From: Variovorax paradoxus
GTDB taxonomy: Bacteria; Pseudomonadota; Gammaproteobacteria; Burkholderiales; Burkholderiaceae_C
NCBI RefSeq assembly: GCF_018614875.1
Contig: NZ_JAGGNW010000010.1
Span: 62,001 to 126,000 of the forward strand
Direction of reading: 5' to 3'
Length of the DNA: 64,000 nucleotides
Part shown: positions 9,074 to 18,884 of the stretch, piece by piece
Numbering within the stretch: position 1 is the stretch's first letter
How the letters are laid out: the number at the start of each line of letters is the position of its first letter
Program-made: the position numbers and the translations under genes
Notes under the pieces: generated by a model
Told to the model about the DNA's origin: nothing
The model's database searches: none
The model's input: the letters and a program-made list of their open reading frames with translations, nothing else

Positions 9074-10598
9074 GGTCCACCATCGCCTGTCCGATGGCCT
9101 GCCTGTCGGCGGGCTGAGCGAACTCGCCGGCAATGCGCCCGCGCGTCATCACGCCCACGCGGTCGGCCAGCTGCAGCACCTCGTCGAGGTCTTCGCTGAT
9201 CAGCAGCACCGCGGCGCCGCCGTCGCGCGCGGCGCGCAGGCGCGCATGCACCTCGGCGCTCGCGCGCACGTCGAGCCCGCGGCTCGGGCTGTGCGCGAGC
9301 ACCAGCGAAGGCGCCTTGCCGAACTCGCGTGCCAGCACCAGCTTCTGCGCATTGCCGCCGGACAGCAGCGCGGCCTTCTGCGCCACCGAGCGCACCCCCA
9401 GCACATCGAAGGCGCGCACCGCTTCCTGCGTGTCGTCCTGGATGCGGCTGCGCCGCAGATGCCAGGCGGGGCCATAGCGGCCCGTGTGCACGCGGCCGAT
9501 GGCGTAGTTCTCGGCCACCGAGAGGCTGCCGGCCAGCGCGAGGCCGTAGCGGTCGGCCGGGATCGCGGCTATGCCCATGTTGCGGCGCTCGGGTGCGGGC
9601 ATGGCCTTGAGGTCGCCATGGCCGCTCAGATGAATCTCGCCTTCGAGCGGCCCGCCGGCATCGGGCAGGCCCATGATGGCGCCGGCCAGTTCGCCCTGTC
9701 CGTTGCCGCCGACACCGGCCAGGCCATAGATTTCGCCCGCATGCAGTTCGAGGTCCACCCCATCGAGCACGCGTCGGCCCTGCGGCGATGCCGCCGAGCG
9801 CAGGCCGCGCACCGTGAGCCGCACCGGGCCGCGCGGCGACTTCGCCGCGTGAAAGCCCTGCGTGGCAATCGATTCGCCCACCGTGAGCTTCACGAGCTCG
9901 GCCACCGAGGTGGCGCCCGGCTCCAGCGTGGCCACCGTGCGGCCGCCGCGCATCACCGTCACGCGGTCGGCGTACGTCTTCACGTCGGCCATCTTGTGCG
10001 TGACCAGCACCACCGCGGAGCCGCCGCGCGCGAGCCCCCGCACCGTCTGCAGCAGGCGCGCGGCTTCCTGGTCGGTCAGCACCGCGGTGGGCTCGTCGAG
10101 GATCAGGATGCGCGCGCCCGCAAGCAGCACCTTGAGAATCTCGACGCGCTGCTGCTCGGCAATCGAGAGCGCGTCGATGCGCTTCGCGGGATCGATCTCG
10201 AAGCCCAGCTCCGACGCCTTGTTGCGGATGTCGCGCGAGATCTCGCGCAGGCGTTCCCCGTGGCTGCGGAACCCGGCCGGCGCCGGCGCGGTGAGCAGGA
10301 CGTTCTGCGCCACCGTGAACGGCCGCACCAGCTTGAAATGCTGGTGGACCATGCCGATGCGGTGCCTGGCCGCATCGCGCGGTCCGGCAAGGCGCACCGC
10401 GTTGTCGTCGACCAGCAGCTGGCCGGCCTCCGGCGCGTAGAGCCCGGCCGCGATGTTCATCAGCGAAGACTTGCCCGCGCCGTTCTCGCCCAGGAGCGCA
10501 TGCACTTCGCCCCAGCGCGCCGCAAAGTGCGCGTCGGTCAGCGCCGCAAAGCCGTCGAAGGACTTGCGGATGCCGGTGAGCTCGAGCGCGTTGGGCAT
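9066..10598 (-). CDS. BMP-type ABC transporter ATP-binding protein (tandem NBD)
   Basis: A 510-residue ATPase with two fused nucleotide-binding domains. NBD1 has Walker A GENGAGKS (38-45), the Q-loop MVHQHFKLV and Walker B ILILDEPTAVL. NBD2 has a degenerate Walker A (GVGGNGQGE), the signature LLSGGNAQKLVLAREF and a degenerate Walker B (LVLAHSPSRGLDV). This asymmetric arrangement is normal for the RbsA/YufO group. It lies 25 bp after the binding-protein gene and powers uptake by the two downstream permeases. Likely substrates for the family are nucleosides, purines or related bases. Confidence 0.93.
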   Translation of the reverse strand: MPNALELTGIRKSFDGFAALTDAHFAARWGEVHALLGENGAGKSSLMNIAAGLYAPEAGQLLVDDNAVRLAGPRDAARHRIGMVHQHFKLVRPFTVAQNVLLTAPAPAGFRSHGERLREISRDIRNKASELGFEIDPAKRIDALSIAEQQRVEILKVLLAGARILILDEPTAVLTDQEAARLLQTVRGLARGGSAVVLVTHKMADVKTYADRVTVMRGGRTVATLEPGATSVAELVKLTVGESIATQGFHAAKSPRGPVRLTVRGLRSAASPQGRRVLDGVDLELHAGEIYGLAGVGGNGQGELAGAIMGLPDAGGPLEGEIHLSGHGDLKAMPAPERRNMGIAAIPADRYGLALAGSLSVAENYAIGRVHTGRYGPAWHLRRSRIQDDTQEAVRAFDVLGVRSVAQKAALLSGGNAQKLVLAREFGKAPSLVLAHSPSRGLDVRASAEVHARLRAARDGGAAVLLISEDLDEVLQLADRVGVMTRGRIAGEFAQPADRQAIGQAMVDHG

Positions 10599-10623
10599 GG
10601 CGGTGTCGTGCGGCTTTTTCGGC

Positions 10624-11733
10624 CTACTTCTGCGTGACCACGCCCTTGACAAACCAGTCCATCTTCCAGAGGTCGGCATCGGACAGCACCGCGCCCTTGG
10701 CCACGCGCTCCTTGCCGTCGCGGTCTGCCAGCGGGCCGGCGTAGACCTGCTTGCCCTTCACGATGGCGTCGCGCTCGGCCATGATCAGCGCGGCCTTGTC
10801 CTTGGGCACCGCCGGGCCGAAGCCCGCGATGTCGGTGCCGCCGTCCTTCATCTCGATGAAGGCACCGTATTGGCCGGGCGTCCAGTTGCCGGCCATGATC
10901 TTCTTGAGCTCGGGCGTCAGGAAGCGGTCCCACACCCATACCGACGAGCACAGCGTGGCCTTGGGCGCGAACTGGCGCAGGTCGCGGTGGTGGCCGGTGC
11001 CGTACACGCCGCGCTCCTGCGCCACGATCTGCGGCGTGGGCGAGTCGACGTGCTGGCCGATCACGTCGGCGCCCTGGTCGATCAGCGCGGCCGCGGCGGC
11101 GCGTTCCTTCACCGGGTCGTTCCAGGCGCCGGTGTAGATCACGTTGACCGTGGCGTTCGGGTTCATCTTCTGCGCACCGAGCGCGAAGGCGTTGATGGTC
11201 CAGTTCACCACGCCGAAGGGGTTGGCCGCGACGAAGCCGAGCTTGCCGGTCTTGGAGGCCGCGCCCGCGGCCATGCCGCAGAGGTACTGGCTCTCGTAGG
11301 TGCGGCCGTAGAAGGATTCGAGGTTGCTGCCGTTGGTGGTGCCCGAGCCGTTGAGGAAGGCCACCCCGGGGTACTTGGCGGCCAGGTCCTTGAAGCTGTC
11401 GGAATAGCCGAAGGCGGTGCCGATCACGATGTTGGCGCCGCGCTGGATGAATTTCTCGGCCGCGGGCTTGATGGCCGATGCGTCTTCGGGCACGTTCTCG
11501 ACGAACTGGATCTTCTGGCCGATCTCCTTCTCGATCTTCACGCGCGCTTCGTCGAAGGCCTGCGTCCAGCCACCGTCGTTCTTCGGGCCGAAGTAGAGCA
11601 TGGCGATCTTCGGCTTGTCCTTGAGCGTGAAGCCGTCGGCGGCCACGGCGGGCAGCGTGAGCAACGCGCCACCGGCCGCAAGCGCCGATGCAAGGCCGAA
11701 GGCGAGGCCGTGGGTGGAAGTGCGCAGCAGCAT
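10624..11733 (-). CDS. BMP-family ABC transporter substrate-binding protein
   Basis: A 369-residue periplasmic binding protein of the Bmp/PnrA-like family. Residues 1-32 are a signal peptide ending near PAVAADG. The mature part opens with KPKIAMLYFG and contains the family-typical NDGGWTQAFDEAR and IVIGTAFGYSD segments. A Shine-Dalgarno-like AAAGG precedes the ATG. Characterised family members bind nucleosides or purines. Its position upstream of the cognate ATPase and permeases, and close to rut genes, makes a nucleobase or nucleoside ligand plausible, but this is inference. Confidence 0.92.
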   Translation of the reverse strand: MLLRTSTHGLAFGLASALAAGGALLTLPAVAADGFTLKDKPKIAMLYFGPKNDGGWTQAFDEARVKIEKEIGQKIQFVENVPEDASAIKPAAEKFIQRGANIVIGTAFGYSDSFKDLAAKYPGVAFLNGSGTTNGSNLESFYGRTYESQYLCGMAAGAASKTGKLGFVAANPFGVVNWTINAFALGAQKMNPNATVNVIYTGAWNDPVKERAAAAALIDQGADVIGQHVDSPTPQIVAQERGVYGTGHHRDLRQFAPKATLCSSVWVWDRFLTPELKKIMAGNWTPGQYGAFIEMKDGGTDIAGFGPAVPKDKAALIMAERDAIVKGKQVYAGPLADRDGKERVAKGAVLSDADLWKMDWFVKGVVTQK

Positions 11734-11796
11734 GGAGCAACCTTTCGTGGGAAGCGGGGGAAGGGCAGGAGAAAAAATGGCGAGAGGCCGCGTGCG

Positions 11797-12183
11797 TCAC
11801 ATCATGAAGTTGATGCGAAACACATTGCCCTCGGGGTCGAGCAGCACCGACTGGTACCAGTTGTAGTAGGTGACGTAGGGCGGCTTCACCAGCGTGGCGC
11901 CGGCTTCGAGCGCAACGGGCACCATGCGGTCGACCTCGTCCTGGCTGTCGACGTCGATGTTCAGCAAGAACTTCACGCCGCGCGTGTCCGAATGCTCGGC
12001 CAGGTGCAGCAGCTCGTAGGCATCGAGCGCGTTGAAGCCCAGGCTCGACTTGCCGGTGTCGAGTCCGCGAAAGATCGGCGAGCGGATGGACTCGATCTCG
12101 GGGAAGCCGAACACGCGCTGGTAGAAACCGCTGAGCGCGACCACGTCTTTGGCGAAGACGTTGACGTAGGAGAGGTTGGGCAT
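11797..12183 (-). CDS. VOC-family (glyoxalase/dioxygenase superfamily) protein
   Basis: A 128-residue single-module VOC protein, recognised from the start (LSYVNVFAKDVVALSGFYQRVFGFPE) and the closing strand (SVLLDPEGNVFRINFMM). Glu in YELLHLAEH and in the final strand could be metal ligands. It is the first gene after the inverted-repeat element downstream of the 2OG oxygenase and lies 63 bp upstream of the BMP binding-protein gene on the same strand, so it may belong to that importer operon. No substrate can be named. Confidence 0.82.
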   Translation of the reverse strand: MPNLSYVNVFAKDVVALSGFYQRVFGFPEIESIRSPIFRGLDTGKSSLGFNALDAYELLHLAEHSDTRGVKFLLNIDVDSQDEVDRMVPVALEAGATLVKPPYVTYYNWYQSVLLDPEGNVFRINFMM

Positions 12184-12224
12184 GTCAGGTGCTCATTGCG
12201 CGTTGCTGATGTTTGCAAGGCTCT

Positions 12225-12490
12225 TGTTCAGGGCGCGTGCACAGGCCACCGGGTACTCCCCTCCGCGAATGTCCCCCGCCTTCGGCTCCTCCTTTATTTC
12301 GCTGCGGGGAGCACCCGATGCCCTGTGCACCAGGGCACGCTCTGGGTGTACTGCCGATCAACGACCGCTCTGACCAACGATCACGTCGATGGGGTGCCTT
12401 GCGCAGCGAAATCAAGGAGGAGGCCGCAGGCCGGGGGACATTCGCGGAGCAAGGTACCCCGTCGGCGGGAACGCGCCCTGAACGGCTTCC
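12225..12490. repeat. Long imperfect inverted-repeat element (MITE/REP-like)
   Basis: The 337-bp stretch without a gene between the VOC gene and the oxygenase gene is almost filled by a long inverted repeat. The left arm runs about 12251-12320 and the right arm about 12388-12460. They match over roughly 70 nt as reverse complements, with shared blocks such as CCGCGAATGTCCCCCG, CTCCTCCTT and ATTTCGCTGCG. Outer segments (TTCAGGGCGCGT left, ACGCGCCCTGAA right) extend the symmetry. No transposase is encoded. It looks like a non-autonomous mobile repeat. Confidence 0.75.
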
Positions 12491-12520
12491 TGGGCGAAAA
12501 GCAAAGAAGCAGTTCTTCAT

Positions 12521-13525
12521 CTAGACCGTCGCCTTCGTCCCACCGAAGGTCGTCTGCTTGACGAACTTCGATGTCAGGTGGTCGCCCGAGGAAATCGGCG
12601 CGTACTTGGCCTGCTCGCCCACCGCAAGGCAGCTCGGCAGGCACTCGACCATCGCGTCATAGTTCGGCTGGTGAAAGAACACCAGCGACTGGCGGCGGTT
12701 GGTGCTTGCCACTTCGAACGGCGGGTTGACCACGCGGTGCAGCGTCGACACCCACTGGTCGTTGGTCCACTGCATCATCAGGTCGGCAATGTTGACCACC
12801 AGGCCGCCTTCCACCTGCGGCACGTCGACCCACTGGCCCGCCTTGTTGAACACCTGCAGGCCCTTGTCGTCGGGCAGCACGATGGTGAGGCTGCCGTAGT
12901 CGCTGTGCGCGCCGGCACGCAACTGGCCCGGCAGCGGCTGCTCGCGCTGCGGCGGATAGCTCAGCACGCGGAACATGCTGATGTGCCTGTCGATCTTGTC
13001 GTCGAAGAAGGTTTCCGGCAGCGCAAGGCCGAGCGCGAAGATGCGCATCAGCGAACGCGAGAGATCGCTCATGGCCTCGAAGTAGCTTTCGTACGCTTCG
13101 CGGAAGCCGTCGATCGGCGGCCAGCTGTTGGGCTCGAAGTGCGGGCCTGCGGCAGGGCCGCGGTGGTAGTCGTCCTGCGGCACGTTCGACGGGCCGATGG
13201 AGAACGATTCCTTCAGATCGCCCGGCGCCGCTTCTTCGAGGCTGTACGAGAGGCCTTCCTCGCCCACCGCGCTGTAGCCGCGCACAGCGTCTTCGCGCGG
13301 CCGGTCGACCTTGCGCTTCTCGGCCAGCGGCATGTCGAAGAACTGGCGCGAGAGCTGCGACACGCGCGCGATCTGCTCGGACGAAATGCCGTGGTTCGTG
13401 ACGACGAGAAAACCGATGCTGCGGCAGGCCTCGTCGACCTTCTTCGCGACCTCCGCCTTGCCTTCGGCCGTGCCGGCGAAGTAGGGCGCGAGATCGACGA
13501 TGGGTACGGACAGCAGTGTTGTCAT
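12521..13525 (-). CDS. 2-oxoglutarate/Fe(II) oxygenase, isopenicillin N synthase family
   Basis: A 334-residue non-haem iron dioxygenase. Residues 1-130 are the DIOX_N domain (VPIVDLAPYF; IGFLVVTNHG). The C-terminal jelly-roll carries the iron triad His207-x-Asp209 (AHSDYGS) and His263 (TLHRVVNP), plus the 2-oxoglutarate Arg in RRQS (about 278). The ATG is preceded by GAGGA. The promoter region holds a RutR-like operator directly upstream of a sigma-54 -24/-12 element, placing the gene in the uracil/nitrogen regulon with rutABCDEF. Fungal thymine 7-hydroxylase belongs to this same oxygenase family, so a nucleobase or nucleoside substrate is plausible but not shown. Confidence 0.9.
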   Translation of the reverse strand: MTTLLSVPIVDLAPYFAGTAEGKAEVAKKVDEACRSIGFLVVTNHGISSEQIARVSQLSRQFFDMPLAEKRKVDRPREDAVRGYSAVGEEGLSYSLEEAAPGDLKESFSIGPSNVPQDDYHRGPAAGPHFEPNSWPPIDGFREAYESYFEAMSDLSRSLMRIFALGLALPETFFDDKIDRHISMFRVLSYPPQREQPLPGQLRAGAHSDYGSLTIVLPDDKGLQVFNKAGQWVDVPQVEGGLVVNIADLMMQWTNDQWVSTLHRVVNPPFEVASTNRRQSLVFFHQPNYDAMVECLPSCLAVGEQAKYAPISSGDHLTSKFVKQTTFGGTKATV

Positions 13526-13558
13526 GTGTCGGTCCTCGTGCTTGGCATGCCTTTCGCC

Positions 13559-13576
13559 ATGCAACGTCTGTGCCAG
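13559..13576 (-). promoter_or_regulatory. Sigma-54 promoter of the 2OG oxygenase gene
   Basis: On the minus strand the sequence reads CTGGCACAGACGTTGCAT. It has GG and GC exactly 10 nt apart and matches the TGGCAC-N5-TTGC consensus for RpoN. The predicted transcript start is about 25 nt upstream of the oxygenase ATG. A RutR-like operator abuts it. Confidence 0.72.
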
Positions 13577-13594
13577 TTGGACCAAATGGACAAA
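13577..13594 (-). promoter_or_regulatory. RutR-type operator upstream of the oxygenase gene
   Basis: The minus strand reads TTTGTCCATTTGGTCCAA, differing by one base from the operator upstream of rutA (TTTGACCATTTGGTCCAA). Both fit the E. coli RutR consensus TTGACCA-N2-TGGTCAA. The site ends at the -24 box of the oxygenase promoter, a position suited to repression, and lies between the oxygenase and rutR genes. Confidence 0.75.
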
Positions 13595-13659
13595 ACGCGT
13601 TTGCCGCGTCAGCATGGTGCGCGCCGGCAACGCCCGAAGGCCGCGCTGGCGCAACGCGA

Positions 13660-13684
13660 TGCACCGCGGCCTTACAGTGGTGCG
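13660..13684. promoter_or_regulatory. 25-nt dyad shared with the rutA upstream region
   Basis: The sequence is TGCACCGC then GGTGCG, arranged as TGCACC-N13-GGTGCG. The same layout with a GGCC in the middle occurs at 19009-19033. It lies about 120 nt upstream of the predicted oxygenase transcript start, in enhancer range for a sigma-54 promoter, and also 36 nt upstream of the favoured rutR ATG. It resembles a stretched NtrC site (consensus TGCACC-N5-GGTGCA) but the spacer is 8 nt longer. Confidence 0.4.
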
Positions 13685-13720
13685 CGTTGTAAAAGTCCGC
13701 AATCGATGAAGCGAGGGAAG

Positions 13721-14437
13721 ATGCCGAAGACCAAGGCGCTGGCCGCAGCCAGCATCAGCAACACCACAAAAAAAAGCCCGGCGCGCAAGCGCGCGAAGCC
13801 CGCCGTGCGCAGTGCGTCCGCGGTGAGCCGCAGGCTGCGCCAGATCGAGGACAAGCGCAGCGCCATCCTCGGCGCCGCGCTGGGCCTGTTCTCGCGCTTC
13901 GGATTGCATGGCACTTCCATCGACCAGGTGGCGGCGCGCGCCGATGTGTCGAAGAGCAACCTGCTCTACTACTTCGCGAACAAGGAAGAGCTGTACGTCA
14001 ACGTGCTGCGCGACCTGCTCGAACTATGGCTCGAGCCGCTGCGCGGATTCAGCGCCGAACAAGACCCGCGCGAAGCCATCGGCGGCTACATCCGCCGCAA
14101 GCTCGTGGTCTCGCGCGACCGGCCCGATGCGTCGCGCCTGTTCTGCCTCGAAATGATCCAGGGCGCGCCGCTGCTGCGCGACGAACTCGACCGCGAGCTG
14201 CGCACGCTGGTGGAGAAAAAGTCGGAGGTGATTCGCGCGTGGATCGCAGCCGGCAAGCTCGCGCCGGTGGACCCGCACCACCTGATCTTCGCGCTCTGGG
14301 CCCTCACGCAGCACTACGCCGATTTCGGCGTGCAGGTGCAGGCGCTGACGGGCCATACGCTGGAGGATGCGGCCTTCTTCGAGCAGACGGTGGAGAACGT
14401 GCAGCGGATCGTGCTGCAAGGGATCGCGCCGCGTTAG
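13721..14437 (+). CDS. rutR: RutR-type TetR family transcriptional regulator
   Basis: A 238-residue TetR-family regulator. The N-terminal helix-turn-helix (about 45-95) includes GLFSRFGLHGTSIDQVAARADVS and the NLLYYFANKEELY recognition part, very close to E. coli RutR. The C-terminal ligand domain (REAIGGYIRRKL; SRLFCLEMIQGAP) is also RutR-like. E. coli RutR senses uracil and thymine and represses rutABCDEFG. The first roughly 45 residues are a basic Lys/Ala-rich extension. Start choice: the ATG at 13721 follows GAGGG closely, and an alternative at 13706 would add five residues. The gene is divergent from the oxygenase and convergent with rutF. Confidence 0.9.
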   Translation: MPKTKALAAASISNTTKKSPARKRAKPAVRSASAVSRRLRQIEDKRSAILGAALGLFSRFGLHGTSIDQVAARADVSKSNLLYYFANKEELYVNVLRDLLELWLEPLRGFSAEQDPREAIGGYIRRKLVVSRDRPDASRLFCLEMIQGAPLLRDELDRELRTLVEKKSEVIRAWIAAGKLAPVDPHHLIFALWALTQHYADFGVQVQALTGHTLEDAAFFEQTVENVQRIVLQGIAPR

Positions 14438-14439
14438 GG

Positions 14440-14563
14440 AGTTACTCCCTCTCCCTCCGGGGGAGGGCGGGGGTGAGGGCCAGCGGCGTTGAAAGATGCG
14501 CTGCGATTGCAAAGGCCGCTGCGCCCTCACCCTAACCCTCTCCCGCAAGCGGGAGAGGGGACA
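14440..14563. repeat. GC-rich palindromic repeat between rutR and rutF
   Basis: The spacer between convergent rutR and rutF contains CTCCCTCCGGGGGAG, then GGGGGTGAGGGC, and on the right GCCCTCACCCTAACCC with CTCTCCCGCAAGCGGGAGAG. The outer and inner parts are inverted copies, making a cruciform-like unit. The layout resembles the element at 3323-3437. It could terminate both transcripts. Confidence 0.62.
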
Positions 14564-14569
14564 AGAAAA

Positions 14570-15112
14570 TCAGTGCGGCGGCGCCGCAATCTCGTGATAG
14601 CGGCGATCGAAATAGATCAGGCTCTGCGCCGCGCCACCGATGGCAATCGCCAGCGCCTCGCAGAACAGCACGTCGTGCGTGCCCGCGCGGGTGGCCTGCA
14701 CCACGCGGCAGTCGAACGCGGCCGCGGCGTCTTCGAGTACCGGCGAGCCCGTGGCCTTGCGGCTCCAGCGGCCCGCGGCAAAGCGTTCGTCCATCGGCGT
14801 CTTGCCGCCGAACAGGCGCGAGAGCGCCTGGTGGCCCGCCGCCAGCACATTCACGCAGAGCACGCCGTTGGCCGTGAACGCGGGGTACACCGAGGCCGAA
14901 CGGTTCAGGCACACCAGGAGCATCGGCGGCTCGTCGGTCACGCTGCACACGGCCGAGGCCGTGAACCCGGCGCGGCCCGCGGGGCCGTCGGTGGTGATGA
15001 TGTTGACCGCCGCGCCCAGCCGCGCCATGGCATTGCGGTAGTCGGCCTTGGGCAGCGCGTGCGGCAGGCCGCCTGGCGTGACGTGGTTGGATGCCATTGC
15101 GTTCAGCAGCAT
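14570..15112 (-). CDS. rutF: RutF-type flavin reductase
   Basis: A 180-residue NAD(P)H:flavin oxidoreductase of the flavin_reduct family, which supplies reduced FMN to the RutA monooxygenase. Diagnostic segments are [34 protein letters not shown] (first part) and [18 protein letters not shown]. It is the last gene of the rutABCDEF operon, 25 bp after rutE. The ATG at 15112 is preferred because GGGAG precedes it by about 10 nt; an internal Met five codons later lacks a Shine-Dalgarno. It ends in the palindromic repeat shared with rutR. Confidence 0.9.
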   Translation of the reverse strand: MLLNAMASNHVTPGGLPHALPKADYRNAMARLGAAVNIITTDGPAGRAGFTASAVCSVTDEPPMLLVCLNRSASVYPAFTANGVLCVNVLAAGHQALSRLFGGKTPMDERFAAGRWSRKATGSPVLEDAAAAFDCRVVQATRAGTHDVLFCEALAIAIGGAAQSLIYFDRRYHEIAAPPH

Positions 15113-15137
15113 AAGAAAAAAACTCCCGTGATGGGCT

Positions 15138-15737
15138 TCAGGCGAAGATGCAGGCTTCTTCGAAGGCCAGCCGCGGCAGGCGGCCGAACACCTTGGCGGC
15201 ATCGCCGTGGCCGAGGTTGATCAGGAAGTTGGTGGTCCAGTCGGTGCCCTCGAAAAAGGCGGCATCGACCTTCGCCTTGTCGAAGCCCGACATCGGCCCG
15301 GCGTCGAGCCCCACCGCGCGTGCGGCGAGCAGCAGGTAGGCCGCCTGCAGGCTGGCGTTGCGAAAGGCGGTTTCGTGCGCGGCCTCGGGGCTGCCGGTGA
15401 ACCAGCTGCGCGCATCGGCGTGCGGGAACAGCGTGGGCAGCTTGTCGTAGAACCTGCGGTCCCATGCGGCAATCACCGTGACCGGAGCCGTCATGGTCTT
15501 GTCGAGGTTGCCCTTTGAGAGCGCCGGCGCGAGGCGCTGCTTGCCTTCGGGCGTGCGTACGAAAACGAAGCGCGCGGGCGAGCAGTTGGCCGAGGTCGGC
15601 CCCATGCAGGCGAGCGCGTGGATCTGCCGGATCTGCGCGTCGGTGACGGGCTCGGCGGTCCAGCCGTTGTGGCTGCGCGCTTCGGTGAAAAGAAGCGCCA
15701 GTGCGGCGTTGTCGAGAGCAGGTTTCATCATGGTCAT
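15138..15737 (-). CDS. rutE: RutE-type malonic semialdehyde reductase (nitroreductase family)
   Basis: A 199-residue FMN nitroreductase-fold protein matching RutE/Had[22 protein letters not shown] near the N-terminus and [27 protein letters not shown] in the second half. RutE reduces malonic semialdehyde to 3-hydroxypropionate, the last detoxifying step of the Rut uracil pathway. The start at 15737 overlaps the rutD stop by 4 nt (ATGA), and rutF follows 25 bp downstream. Confidence 0.92.
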   Translation of the reverse strand: MTMMKPALDNAALALLFTEARSHNGWTAEPVTDAQIRQIHALACMGPTSANCSPARFVFVRTPEGKQRLAPALSKGNLDKTMTAPVTVIAAWDRRFYDKLPTLFPHADARSWFTGSPEAAHETAFRNASLQAAYLLLAARAVGLDAGPMSGFDKAKVDAAFFEGTDWTTNFLINLGHGDAAKVFGRLPRLAFEEACIFA

Positions 15738-16537
15738 GCAGGAACGCCGGGTGCGCTGACCCGGGCGAGAAAGTCGAGCAGGCTACGGTTGAAGGCGTCG
15801 GCCTCGGTCACGCTGTGGGCGTGGCCGCCATGCGGCATGAAGTGGAGCGTCACGTCGCGCAGGCCATCGGCCAGGCGCTGCGAGCAGGTCCACGGCACCA
15901 GGGCGTCGTCCATGGCGGCGGCCACCAGCGTGGGCACGGTGATGTCGCCAAGGCGCGTGTCGACGTCGAAGGCGCGCAGCGCGGCAATGCGCGCGCGCAT
16001 GTTGGCTTCGCCCGGAAAGTGCGCAAAGGCATGGTCGACCTCGTCGGCCACGCGCTGCGCATGTTCCGCGCACCAGGCCGCGGGGTAGAGAAAGATCGGC
16101 TGCGCTTCCACGTACGCGCGTGGGCCGCAGGCGCCGAGCAGCGCGAGCCGCGCATCGAAGCAGCGCGCCGAATGCGGGTTGGGCTTCGACCACGCATTGA
16201 CCAGCACCAGGCTGGCCACGCGCGAGGGTTCGTCGAGTGCAAGCTGCAGGCCGACGAGCCCGCCGAGCGCATGGCCCACCAGATGGCAGCGCGGCGTCGA
16301 TGTGGCGTCGAGAATCCGGGTCACGTCGCGCGCCATGTCGGCAATGGTGTGGTCCGCGTCCAGCGCGGCGGGGCTGCGGCCGGTTCCGCGCTGGTCGTAC
16401 GCAATCACGCGGTGGCCCGCTTCGACCAGCGCGCCAAGCTGCGGCTGCCAGAAGGCGGCCGAACCGCCGAGGCCCGACGACAGCAGCACCGCCTCGCCGT
16501 CGGCCGGCCCATGCACTTCGTAGTGCAGCGGCGGCAT
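15734..16537 (-). CDS. rutD: RutD-type alpha/beta hydrolase-fold aminoacrylate hydrolase
   Basis: A 267-residue alpha/beta-hydrolase-fold protein in the rut operon, thought to speed hydrolysis of aminoacrylate to malonic semialdehyde. The nucleophile elbow reads LVGHALGG (88-92), with Ala90 where catalytic hydrolases have Ser; E. coli RutD has the same substitution, so this is a family feature rather than damage. [15 protein letters not shown] near the end carries the His region. It begins 2 bp after the rutC stop and overlaps rutE by 4 nt. Confidence 0.92.
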   Translation of the reverse strand: MPPLHYEVHGPADGEAVLLSSGLGGSAAFWQPQLGALVEAGHRVIAYDQRGTGRSPAALDADHTIADMARDVTRILDATSTPRCHLVGHALGGLVGLQLALDEPSRVASLVLVNAWSKPNPHSARCFDARLALLGACGPRAYVEAQPIFLYPAAWCAEHAQRVADEVDHAFAHFPGEANMRARIAALRAFDVDTRLGDITVPTLVAAAMDDALVPWTCSQRLADGLRDVTLHFMPHGGHAHSVTEADAFNRSLLDFLARVSAPGVPA

Positions 16538-16539
16538 GC

Positions 16540-16932
16540 TCAGGCCTTGTTGCCGACGTGGGCGATCGACGCGATCTCGACCAGCGCATCGGGCTTCACC
16601 AGGCCGCACTGGATGCAGTAGCGCGCGGGCTTGGTGCGCGGAAAGAACTCGGCGTACACCGCGTTGATCTTCGCGTAGTCGGCCCAGTCCTTGATCATGA
16701 TCATGTTGAAGGTCACGTCGTCCATGGTGCCGCCGGCTGTCGCGATCACGCGCTGGATCGTCTCGAGCACGTGGCGCGTCTGCGCGGAGGCGTCGCCCAC
16801 GTGGACCACGTTGTTGTCCTTGTCGAAAGGCAGCGTGCCCGACACATAGACGATGCCGTCGGCCATGGTGCCGGGCACGAACGGGGCGATGGGGGCGGTG
16901 GTTCCGGCCGGGATGATGGCTTGCTTGGGCAT
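16540..16932 (-). CDS. rutC: RutC-type aminoacrylate peracid reductase (RidA family)
   Basis: A 130-residue RidA/YjgF-family protein. Typical features are the start [20 protein letters not shown], the YVSGTLPFD strand, and the C-terminal [17 protein letters not shown] block with the substrate-binding Arg. In the Rut pathway it acts on the aminoacrylate branch. AAGGA lies 6 nt before the ATG. It sits between rutB and rutD with very short spacing. Confidence 0.93.
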   Translation of the reverse strand: MPKQAIIPAGTTAPIAPFVPGTMADGIVYVSGTLPFDKDNNVVHVGDASAQTRHVLETIQRVIATAGGTMDDVTFNMIMIKDWADYAKINAVYAEFFPRTKPARYCIQCGLVKPDALVEIASIAHVGNKA

Positions 16933-16968
16933 GGGAGTTCCTTCTTGCTTGTTTGTCGAACGATGGAA

Positions 16969-17724
<756 letters not shown>

Positions 17725-17738
17725 GCGCTTCGTTCCTG

Positions 17739-18851
<1,113 letters not shown>

Positions 18852-18884
18852 GCAGAAGCTCCTGTTGCGTGATCGCGAAGCCTT

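Noticed and set aside
12213..12524. Possible small protein in the spacer between the VOC and oxygenase genes
   Set aside because: The frame simply reads through the inverted-repeat element and shows no ribosome site or family resemblance.
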